Of a stretch of DNA of 6,190 bases, positions 1-5,336 are shown piece by piece. The number at the start of each line of letters is the position of its first letter. The first letter of the stretch is position 1. Source of the stretch: Clostridiales bacterium (GTDB lineage Bacteria; Bacillota; Clostridia; Oscillospirales; Acutalibacteraceae); the NCBI GenBank assembly GCA_022791355.1, contig JAAVYX010000196.1, positions 1 to 6,190 on the forward strand, in the 5' to 3' direction. The notes under the pieces were generated by a model, which saw only the letters and a list, made by a program, of their open reading frames with translations, had not been told where the DNA came from and ran no database searches. A program made the position numbers and the translations under genes.

Positions 1-33
1 TCATATTCTACACATAAGGGGGTCCACTGCGTC

Positions 34-74
34 AAAAATGCTGGGAATACACAAAGTATTCCCGCGCTTTTTTT
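34..74 (+). terminator. Intrinsic terminator of an upstream plus-strand gene
   Basis: A perfect 8-bp stem (GGGAATAC at 43-50, GTATTCCC at 56-63) encloses the loop ACAAA and is followed by GCGC and a run of seven T at 68-74. An A run at 34-38 could pair with the T run and lengthen the stem. On the plus strand this is a textbook Rho-independent terminator. The gene it ends must lie to the left, with at most a few codons inside the window. pflB would be the expected neighbour of pflA, but no PflB C-terminus can be recognised here. The A run gives weak termination potential on the minus strand too. Confidence 0.75.
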
Positions 75-131
75 CTTGTGGCCACTCGTCCTGTGCGAAA
101 ATTCCGTCAATTCCTCTATTTTCTAACAAGC

Positions 132-179
132 CCTAGCATAAGTGCAAAACAAACTTTTTTAGCAGCACGCCTGCATAGG
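132..179 (+). other. Imperfect stem-loop in the pflA leader
   Basis: CCTAGCA at 132-138 can pair with TGCATAGG at 172-179 (one bulged A). Across an internal loop, GTGC at 142-145 pairs with GCAC at 165-168, leaving a 19-nt A- and T-rich loop. It lies between the upstream terminator and the pflA ribosome binding site at 201-207. It could be a leader RNA structure or a DNA dyad bound by a regulator. I find no convincing -35/-10 pair in 75-200, so the pflA promoter is unplaced; readthrough from upstream is possible. Confidence 0.3.
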
Positions 180-215
180 ACGGCCACAAAATGACGGATA
201 AAGGAGGCGATTGCC

Positions 216-953
216 ATGCCGGATACGCAAAGCGTCCAAGGACGCATCCATTCGGTGGAAACCTTCGGCGCGCTGGACGGGCCGGGCATCCGCTATGTGG
301 TCTTTTTCCAGGGCTGCCCCCTGCGCTGCCTCTACTGCCATAATCCCGACGCCCTCTGTCCCACCGACGGGACGGTGAAAACCGCCGAGGCGGTGGTAAG
401 AGAAATTGAGCGGTATACATCCTTCATCCAGTCCGGCGGGGTGACCCTTTCGGGAGGAGAGCCCCTGGCCCAGCCCGAATTTGCCTTGGAGATCCTGCGC
501 CGCTGTCAGTCCATGGGACTGCATGTGGCGGTGGATACCTCGGGCGGCGTGGGATTGGAGGCCTGCCGGCCGGCGGTAGAGGAAGCCGACCTGCTGCTGC
601 TGGACATAAAGGCCCTGGACGACAAGCTTTGCCGGGAGCTGACCGGCCGGAGCAACGAAAACGCCCTGCGGATTCTGGATTTGCGGGAACAGCTGGACCG
701 GCCGGTATGGATCCGCCACGTGTTGGTGCCGGGGTATACTCTGGATACCGGACGTCTGACCGAGCTGGCCGATTTTCTCACCGGCTACACCTGTGTGGAG
801 CGGGTGGAGCTGCTGCCCTTCCACAAGATGGGAGAATATAAATGGGAGACGCTGGGCCGGCTCTATCTGCTCTCCCATACCCCCGCGCCCACGGCCGAGG
901 AGACGGCGGCGGCTAAAGGGCTGTTTCTCGACCGGGGCCTGCCGGTGGTTTAA
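216..953 (+). CDS. pflA: Pyruvate formate-lyase activating enzyme (radical SAM)
   Basis: This 245-residue protein is full length for PflA (the E. coli enzyme is about 246). Family knowledge: it is a cytoplasmic, oxygen-sensitive enzyme that uses a [4Fe-4S] cluster and S-adenosylmethionine to place a glycyl radical on pyruvate formate-lyase, switching on anaerobic conversion of pyruvate to acetyl-CoA and formate. Seen in the sequence: the cluster motif CxxxCxxC at C34, C38 and C41 (GCPLRCLYCHNPD), GGEP at 80-83 for SAM binding, LDIK at 129-132, RHVLVPGYT at 167-175 and LLPFHKMG near 199-206. No ferredoxin-like cysteine insert follows C41, unlike activases of other glycyl radical enzymes, which favours true PflA. 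The start is ATG with AAGGAGG at 201-207, eight bases upstream. The usual partner pflB is not seen and may lie to the left, before the terminator at 34-74. Substrate assignment is by family resemblance. Confidence 0.93.
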   Translation: MPDTQSVQGRIHSVETFGALDGPGIRYVVFFQGCPLRCLYCHNPDALCPTDGTVKTAEAVVREIERYTSFIQSGGVTLSGGEPLAQPEFALEILRRCQSMGLHVAVDTSGGVGLEACRPAVEEADLLLLDIKALDDKLCRELTGRSNENALRILDLREQLDRPVWIRHVLVPGYTLDTGRLTELADFLTGYTCVERVELLPFHKMGEYKWETLGRLYLLSHTPAPTAEETAAAKGLFLDRGLPVV

Positions 954-990
954 GGCCGGGCCTTCAGACTGGTGGATAAGAAAGGCCGTA

Positions 991-1009
991 CAGACCGGGA
1001 AACGGTCTG
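991..1009. repeat. Small hairpin after pflA
   Basis: CAGACCG (991-997) and CGGTCTG (1003-1009) form a perfect 7-bp stem around the loop GGAAA. It lies 38 bases after the pflA stop and just before the larger hairpin at 1019-1060. No T run follows it, so it is not a terminator alone. A weaker pairing, GGCCTT at 959-964 with AAGGCC at 982-987, lies just upstream, giving a run of three possible stems. Confidence 0.55.
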
Positions 1010-1018
1010 CATGGCAGC

Positions 1019-1065
1019 AACAGTCGGTATGCTCCCGGAAGGGGGGGCATACCGACTGTTTGATT
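1019..1065 (+). terminator. Large hairpin, probable shared terminator of two convergent genes
   Basis: The arms at 1019-1032 and 1047-1060 are perfectly complementary over 14 bp. One T-G wobble and three C-G pairs extend the stem to 18 bp (1019-1036 with 1043-1060), leaving the loop GGAAGG. On the plus strand TGTTTGATT follows, a weak U tract. On the minus strand no T run follows, but the hairpin sits 58 bases after the stop of the DUF2716 gene. It is well placed to end pflA transcription and to protect or end the opposing transcript. The stem is seen directly; its termination role is inferred. Confidence 0.6.
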
Positions 1066-1117
1066 GCAGCTTTACATTTTACAAGGGCATACCCTTTGCG
1101 AGACGGACAGCCCAAAG

Positions 1118-1639
1118 CTAGAAAATGCGCTCCCAACCTAATTTTTGATAAATCTTGTTTATCTCGTCCAGCAGCGCAGCGCCGAATACCCATATCTCCT
1201 GCCGCCAGGGATGACCTAAATATCCGTTTTGAAAGTCTTCGTCTATAAAGAAATAATAATCGCCATCTGGATAAAAAGAAGGAAAATATGCGTAGTATCC
1301 GCCGCCCCAATATCTCTCATCCTCCACCCAAAAGCTTTGCTGCTCGTCCAAATTTTGAGGATCAAACTTGAATGCGCTGTGATACCAGTCTAAAGCGTAC
1401 CACCTTTTTCCATGTGCGCACAGAATCAGGCTCTTTCTGATGAATGCATCCATCAAATCCCGCTGCTCATCCGTCATATGCTCTATTGCATATACTTCGT
1501 ACGAACAAGCTATAGTAAAGGGCAGCTTTCCCGTCGTGGGATGATCTTCACGATAATCGCTGCCGGAAGGACGAAATTTAAGCGTCGCAAAAACCTTGTC
1601 CCATACCGCGTCATATTCCGGCGTATCGTCTAGTAACAA
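1118..1639 (-). CDS. DUF2716-family protein, function unknown
   Basis: This encodes 173 residues, acidic and rich in Tyr, Trp and Phe, with no signal peptide or membrane segment, so probably cytosolic. I recognise the DUF2716 pattern: YALDWYH (81-87), FDP (92-94), PDGDYYFFIDEDF (124-136), GHPW (142-145) and VFG (151-153), with an N-terminal YDAVWDKVF segment typical of the family. No biochemical role is known to me for this family. The start is TTG at 1637-1639, chosen because AGGAGG lies five bases upstream and no ATG or GTG fits better. The gene stands alone, converging on pflA, with a 433-base non-coding region behind it. Its bases are visibly more AT-rich than the genes on either side, which hints at separate acquisition. 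I see no clear -35/-10 pair for it. Confidence in the gene is high, in the family good, in function nil. Confidence 0.85.
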   Translation of the reverse strand: MLLDDTPEYDAVWDKVFATLKFRPSGSDYREDHPTTGKLPFTIACSYEVYAIEHMTDEQRDLMDAFIRKSLILCAHGKRWYALDWYHSAFKFDPQNLDEQQSFWVEDERYWGGGYYAYFPSFYPDGDYYFFIDEDFQNGYLGHPWRQEIWVFGAALLDEINKIYQKLGWERIF

Positions 1640-1644
1640 GGAAA

Positions 1645-1650
1645 CCTCCT
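1645..1650 (-). promoter_or_regulatory. Strong ribosome binding site that sets the TTG start of the DUF2716 gene
   Basis: On the minus strand AGGAGG lies five bases before TTG at 1637-1639. This near-perfect anti-16S match explains why translation can begin at a rare start codon. An inverted repeat (TGCCGC 1658-1663, GCGGCA 1695-1700, 31-base loop) lies just upstream in the leader and could form a structure beside the site. Confidence 0.75.
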
Positions 1651-1838
1651 AAAACTGTGCCGCGGCTTGTTTGTATGATGCAGCCCGGCGATATGCGGCA
1701 GCCTATTTGCGCTTGCCCTGTCGAATCCAAGAAGGCAGCCGGTTCCCTGATGGCTTGCCAGTCCCTGTTTGGACCGTCTGAGCGGGCCACCCGAACGGGC
1801 GGCTGCGTTCTCCCGTGAGAGAGGGTAAGCCGCTGCAA

Positions 1839-1872
1839 AAATGGCCCTGGCCCGTCCCGGTCCGGGCCATTT
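1839..1872. repeat. GC-rich hairpin, copy A of a GTCCC-loop family
   Basis: AAATGGCCC (1839-1847) pairs with GGGCCATTT (1864-1872). After a bulged T, GG 1849-1850 pairs with CC 1862-1863, and CC 1852-1853 with GG 1859-1860, closing the loop GTCCC at 1854-1858. The segment GCCCGTCCC (1850-1858) also has an exact complement at 1895-1903, so an alternative long-range pairing is possible. No T run follows in either direction that would make it a standard terminator. Confidence 0.6.
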
Positions 1873-1915
1873 AAAACGGCAAACCCTGCCGGCAGGGACG
1901 GGCGGATATGCGGGC

Positions 1916-1940
1916 AATAGCCGCTTTGCTACTATTTTTT
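1916..1940 (+). repeat. Inverted, decayed copy of the operon terminator (left repeat)
   Basis: AATAGCCGCTTTGC, then TA, then CTATTTTTT matches the minus-strand terminator at 2046-2070 at 23 of 25 positions. The two differences (TA for GG at 1930-1931) fall on two C-G pairs of the stem, so this copy would fold poorly: AATAG/CTATT, two mismatches, then GC/GC around TTT. It points along the plus strand, where no gene ends nearby. Confidence 0.7.
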
Positions 1941-1969
1941 ATAGATTGCCAGAGGCGATCTATAAAAAA
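1935..1969. repeat. 16-bp AT-flanked hairpin
   Basis: TTTTTTATAGATTGCC (1935-1950) pairs with GGCGATCTATAAAAAA (1954-1969) over 16 positions with one T-G wobble, around the loop AGA. T runs lie on the 5' side of the stem in both directions, so it is not an intrinsic terminator in either orientation. Its left arm overlaps the T run of the repeat at 1916-1940, so the two could compete for pairing. Confidence 0.65.
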
Positions 1970-1970
1970 C

Positions 1971-1999
1971 GGCCATCCGGGCCGTCCCGGCCCGGGGCC
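1971..1999. repeat. GC-rich hairpin, copy B of a GTCCC-loop family
   Basis: CCGGGCC (1977-1983) pairs with GGCCCGG (1989-1995) around the loop GTCCC (1984-1988). Outside a bulged AT, GGCC (1971-1974) pairs with GGCC (1996-1999). Loop sequence, GGCC base and overall plan match the hairpin at 1839-1872, which suggests a common origin. Confidence 0.6.
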
Positions 2000-2013
2000 A
2001 AATATAATTTAAA

Positions 2014-2043
2014 GCGCCTGCCCGCGGGAGCGGGCAGATGCGC
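2014..2043. repeat. GC-rich hairpin next to the operon terminator
   Basis: CTGCCCGC (2018-2025) pairs with GCGGGCAG (2030-2037) around the tetraloop GGGA. Outside a bulged AT (2038-2039), GCGC (2014-2017) pairs with GCGC (2040-2043). It abuts the terminator at 2044-2074 and would be the next structure in any minus-strand readthrough transcript. The plan of a 4-bp outer clamp plus an AT bulge resembles the hairpin at 1971-1999. Confidence 0.6.
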
Positions 2044-2074
2044 AAAAAAAATAGCCGCAAAGCGGCTATTTTTT
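2044..2074 (-). terminator. Intrinsic terminator of the ABC transporter operon
   Basis: AATAGCCGC (2050-2058) and GCGGCTATT (2062-2070) form a perfect 9-bp stem around AAA. Flanking A (2044-2049) and T (2071-2074) runs extend it. Read on the minus strand, the stem is followed by a run of eight T and then GCGC. The outer arm overlaps the permease stop codon at 2073-2075. The symmetry makes it potentially bidirectional, but the only adjacent gene is the minus-strand permease. Confidence 0.85.
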
Positions 2075-5000
2075 ATTCCACGCTCTTCATGGATTCCACC
2101 ATGTTGATTTTCTGGATGACCCGCGTCATGAGCAGGTTGACCAATAGGGCGAAAAGAGCGGTCATGGCGGCGGCGATGAGATAATTGAACCACCGTACCG
2201 ACCGGGAAAACATGACCATATCCACTTCCACCGTGGTGATGACGAAGACCAGCAGCAGAGCGCCCAGCAGAAGACCGGCCATAATGCCCAGCGCCGTCAA
2301 AATCATATTTTCCCGATAGATATACATAGCGGTTTCGCTGTTATAAAAGCCCAGCACCTTGAGGGTGGCCAGCTCCCGCCGCCGTTCGTCGATGTTGATG
2401 GTGGTCAGGCTGAACAGAACGATGAAGGCCAGCGCGCCGGCTGACAGGATGAGTACGACGACTACGATGTCCATGGAGCTGATCATATCGCTGAAATTCT
2501 GCCGCAGGCTGGTGTTAAAGTAGGTAGAGGTAACCGCCTTCTCGGCCAGCAGCCGGGTAGAGAGCGCGTCCTCTGCGGCGGACGAGGTGTCCCTTAACTG
2601 ACAGAGGGCGGCGTTTTGTACCGGGGCCTGACCGGTGAGCTGCTGGTAGAGTTCGCCGGACATATAGACGTAATGCATGGCGTAGTTTTCCGCGATCCCC
2701 GCTACCCGGCATTCCAATACCTGATTGTCCGCGTCCTTTAAACGGATAGTATCGCCAACCTTTACCTTGAGCAGGGAGCTGAGCTTTTCGGTAATGACAA
2801 CCCCGTCGTCCGAGAGGGTCAGGGGGGTATGACCCTTGCGGGTGCGCAGGTCGATAAAATCTCCCACGCGGGAGAGGTCGTTCGGCGACAGCAGGGTGGC
2901 GCTCTTCATGCCCGCGTCGTTCATCACGTCCACCGACTTTTGCAAAAAGTACATGTACCGGCCGGTTTCCTCCCGGAGAATCCGGTCGGCGGCAGCCAGA
3001 TCGTCCGGGCCGGCCTGTTCGTCCAGGCTTACCTGCATGTCGTACTTCTGGATTTCCTCATACTGCTTGATTACGATGGACTGAATAGAGTCCCGCAGGC
3101 CGAAGCCAGTGAAGATCAGAGCGGTGCAGCCCGCGATGCCCACCACCGTCATGAGCAGCCGTTTTTTATACCGGAAGATGTTCCGGCAGGTGACCTTTTT
3201 GGAGAAATTGATATGTTTCCAGAGCAGAGGAATGCGCTCTAAGAGAATCCGTTTGCCCTCCTTGGGAGCTCTGGGCCGCATAAGGGAAGCGGGAGAACTG
3301 AACAGCTCGGTTTGGCAGACCAGGAAGGCGGGCAGTACCGAGCAGAGCAGGGCCCCGGCCGCCGCCCACAGGGAATAGGCCAGATTGTAAGGGGTGGAGG
3401 CGGGAGGGAGACGGTAGAGGATGCCGTAAGCGTCGCAGATGATCCAGGGAAACAGCTTTTGCCCGAACGCCAGACCGACGACCGTACCGGCCGAGGCGGC
3501 CAGCCCGGAATAGAGCAGGTACTTGGCGGCGATGGCCCATCGTCCGTATCCCAGGGCCTTGTAGAGCCCGATAAGCTCCCGGTCGTCCTCCACCATGCGG
3601 GTCATGTTGGTCAGACTGACCAGGGCGGCCACTAGGAAGAAGATTAGGGGGAAGACCAGACCGATGGCGGCGATGCGGTCGGTATCCTGTGCGTAACCGG
3701 CGAAGCCCTCGTTTTTGTCCAGGTCCAAAGCGATCCATTGGGGCTCCTCCAGGGAGTCCCGGGTCTTCCTAGCGTCGGCCAGCTTCTTCCGGGCGTCGGC
3801 CAGCTTTTCCTTTGCCTCGGGGGACTGGGCGTCGTATTCGGCCTGGGCCTGAACCAGCTCCCGCCGGCTGTCGGCCAGCTTTTGTCTGGCGTCGGCCAGT
3901 TGGGCCGCCCCGTCGGCTTTGGCGGCCGTCAGCTCGGCCAGCCCGGCGGCGTACTCCCGCCGGCCCCTTTCCAGCTCTTCCTGACCCGCCGCCAGGACGG
4001 CTTCCCCGGCCTCCAGCTGGTCGGAGCCCGACTGCCAGGCGGCCAGATTTTCGGCGTAAAGGTCCCTGCCCGTCTCCCACTGGGTCAGTTGTTCCGCATA
4101 CATCGGCTCCAGGGCGGCCAGCTGGGCCGACAGTTCTCCATACTGCGGGCTTTCGGGGGAGAGCTGGTCCAGGGCGGCCCGCAGAGCGTCGATTTGACCG
4201 GCCAACTGGTCCAGGGCTGCTTTACCCGACGTTATCTGTGACTCGGCGGCGTCCAGGGCCGCCTTGCCCTCGTCCGACTGCCGCCGGCCTTGGGCCAGCT
4301 GGGCCGACTTTTCGGTTATTTCCTTTTCGGCGGCCTCCAAGTCCCCTTTGGCCTTGGCCAGCTGATCCTCGGCCGCCCCGATCTCGGTATCGTATTTGTC
4401 CTGCTGACGGTCCAGCTCCCGCCGCCCGTCCTCCAAAGCGGCCCAGCCGTCGGTCAACTGGTCCTCGGCCTCCAGCAGCTCCTTTTCCCCGTCGGTAAGC
4501 TCTGCCTCGGCCTCGGCCAGCGCATCGTCGGCCTCTTTGCGCATGGCGGCCAGACGCAGGGGAGCGCGCTGTTCCGCCGTTTCGTCCAGCCGGTCGGTGA
4601 GACGGCCGATGCGCTCGTCATATTCGTCGGTAAAACGGGAGAGTCCGGCGGCGGTCCTGTCCCGCAGCAGCACCTCGGTGTGGACCGGCAGGGTGAAGTT
4701 TTCCTCGGGCAGAAGGACGAACCCGTCCAGCGACCCGCTACCCTTGGCGCTGCTGCCCCGCTGAAGGGATATGTAGGCGGTGGAGCGGACGCCGCCCACA
4801 ACGGTGTATTCCAGCCGGGACAGGGTCTCCTCCATGTCCGGGTCTTCCTTTACATCGATTTGGAGCTTGTCGCCTATCCGGCATCCGCCGAACTCCAGCA
4901 GGCGCTCGTCGACCAAACATTCGCCGGCCGTTTCAGGCAGGCGGCCCTCCATGAGAATCGGCAGCTCCAGCGCGGACTCCCGGCCCTCGGCCGCCGCCTG

Positions 5001-5336
5001 GATATCCAGGGAACGGAAGCGGACCAGCAGCCGGTTGTCGTCGGCCTGGACAAATCCGTCGGCTGTGTAAAGGGGATTTAGGACGGTTTCCTCTCCCGCC
5101 GCCTGTTCTAGGGCGGCCAGATCGGCGCTGTCGAAGCCGGCGGTGGAGAGCAGCCGGACGTCGGCGGCGTGATAATCGTCAAAATACTTGTCCACCGTCA
5201 GCCGCATATCGGGACTGGCGGCCCGTATGCCCGAAAAAAAGGAGGTTCCAAGTGCGACGATGAGCAGAATGGCAAAAAAACGGCGGGGGGTCTTGCGAAT
5301 CTGACGGAAATAATCCCGATGGACGGCCCTTTTCAT
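2073..5336 (-). CDS. FtsX/MacB-type ABC transporter permease with long internal coiled coil
   Basis: About 1087 residues from the ATG at 5334-5336. A GTG two codons upstream (5340-5342) is possible, but the ATG overlaps the ATPase stop as TAATG. Order: TM1 (about 20-36), an extracytoplasmic MacB-like domain (about 45-250), a Glu/Ala/Lys/Gln-rich coiled coil (about 255-532), the first FtsX domain with TMs near 554-576, 603-625 and 653-675, TM5 at 726-746, a second extracytoplasmic domain (about 750-950), and the last FtsX domain with TMs near 955-979, 1011-1036 and 1050-1072. Cytoplasmic FtsX-type motifs DDRELIGLYKALGY and DERRRELATLKVLGF follow the two long-loop TMs. Families with this plan move substrates or transmit ATPase-driven motion outside the membrane; the cargo here cannot be read from sequence. 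It pairs with the adjacent ATPase. The coiled coil resembles those in Firmicute FtsX-type exporters and Pip/YhgE proteins. Confidence 0.92.
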   Translation of the reverse strand: MKRAVHRDYFRQIRKTPRRFFAILLIVALGTSFFSGIRAASPDMRLTVDKYFDDYHAADVRLLSTAGFDSADLAALEQAAGEETVLNPLYTADGFVQADDNRLLVRFRSLDIQAAAEGRESALELPILMEGRLPETAGECLVDERLLEFGGCRIGDKLQIDVKEDPDMEETLSRLEYTVVGGVRSTAYISLQRGSSAKGSGSLDGFVLLPEENFTLPVHTEVLLRDRTAAGLSRFTDEYDERIGRLTDRLDETAEQRAPLRLAAMRKEADDALAEAEAELTDGEKELLEAEDQLTDGWAALEDGRRELDRQQDKYDTEIGAAEDQLAKAKGDLEAAEKEITEKSAQLAQGRRQSDEGKAALDAAESQITSGKAALDQLAGQIDALRAALDQLSPESPQYGELSAQLAALEPMYAEQLTQWETGRDLYAENLAAWQSGSDQLEAGEAVLAAGQEELERGRREYAAGLAELTAAKADGAAQLADARQKLADSRRELVQAQAEYDAQSPEAKEKLADARKKLADARKTRDSLEEPQWIALDLDKNEGFAGYAQDTDRIAAIGLVFPLIFFLVAALVSLTNMTRMVEDDRELIGLYKALGYGRWAIAAKYLLYSGLAASAGTVVGLAFGQKLFPWIICDAYGILYRLPPASTPYNLAYSLWAAAGALLCSVLPAFLVCQTELFSSPASLMRPRAPKEGKRILLERIPLLWKHINFSKKVTCRNIFRYKKRLLMTVVGIAGCTALIFTGFGLRDSIQSIVIKQYEEIQKYDMQVSLDEQAGPDDLAAADRILREETGRYMYFLQKSVDVMNDAGMKSATLLSPNDLSRVGDFIDLRTRKGHTPLTLSDDGVVITEKLSSLLKVKVGDTIRLKDADNQVLECRVAGIAENYAMHYVYMSGELYQQLTGQAPVQNAALCQLRDTSSAAEDALSTRLLAEKAVTSTYFNTSLRQNFSDMISSMDIVVVVLILSAGALAFIVLFSLTTINIDERRRELATLKVLGFYNSETAMYIYRENMILTALGIMAGLLLGALLLVFVITTVEVDMVMFSRSVRWFNYLIAAAMTALFALLVNLLMTRVIQKINMVESMKSVE
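3772..3905 (-). repeat. Heptad-length DNA repeats inside the permease coiled coil
   Basis: The motif GTCGGCCAGCT or close variants recur on the plus strand near 3774, 3795, 3870 and 3891, the members of each pair exactly 21 bases (seven codons) apart. On the coding strand they encode repeated LADARKK-like and LADSRR-like heptads. This fits growth of the coiled coil by heptad duplication, although biased codons could produce the same similarity. Confidence 0.6.

Larger units (their letters stand above)
1640..2072. other. Gene-free, hairpin-rich intergenic region
   Basis: No ORF here has both a ribosome binding site and a recognisable product. The short ORFs at 1611-1838, 1630-1917 and 1841-2107 read through inverted repeats and look like chance. 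The region holds, left to right: a stem-loop at 1734-1759 (GGCAGCC with GGCTTGCC); a stem at 1799-1833 (GCGGCT with AGCCGC) that competes with one at 1786-1803; GC-rich hairpins at 1839-1872 and 1971-1999 sharing the loop GTCCC; the palindrome CCCTGCCGGCAGGG at 1884-1897; a 16-bp hairpin at 1935-1969; a hairpin at 2014-2043; and the operon terminator at 2044-2074. It must also carry the DUF2716 promoter, which I cannot place. Confidence 0.7.

Noticed and set aside
1..17. Possible C-terminal tail of an upstream gene ending at TAA 15-17 (IFYT-stop)
   Set aside because: Four codons are too few to judge, another frame is also open, and the residues do not resemble a PflB C-terminus.
159..1310. 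383-residue reading frame on the minus strand antisense to pflA
   Set aside because: It covers the whole of pflA and part of the DUF2716 gene, has no recognisable domain, and has the mixed composition expected of the antisense of GC-rich codons. pflA has intact catalytic motifs and a proper ribosome binding site.
1839..2043. Repeated hairpins considered as a CRISPR array
   Set aside because: The copies are not identical direct repeats, spacing is irregular, and no cas gene is in the window.
1611..2107. Short reading frames in the intergenic region (75 to 95 residues)
   Set aside because: They read through inverted repeats on both strands, lack convincing ribosome binding sites, and give no recognisable protein family.
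3738..5081. Plus-strand frames of 167, 228 and 263 residues opposite the permease
   Set aside because: They are Gly-, Pro- and Arg-rich shadows of the repetitive coiled-coil coding sequence, with no domain or ribosome binding site support. The minus-strand permease is clearly the real gene.
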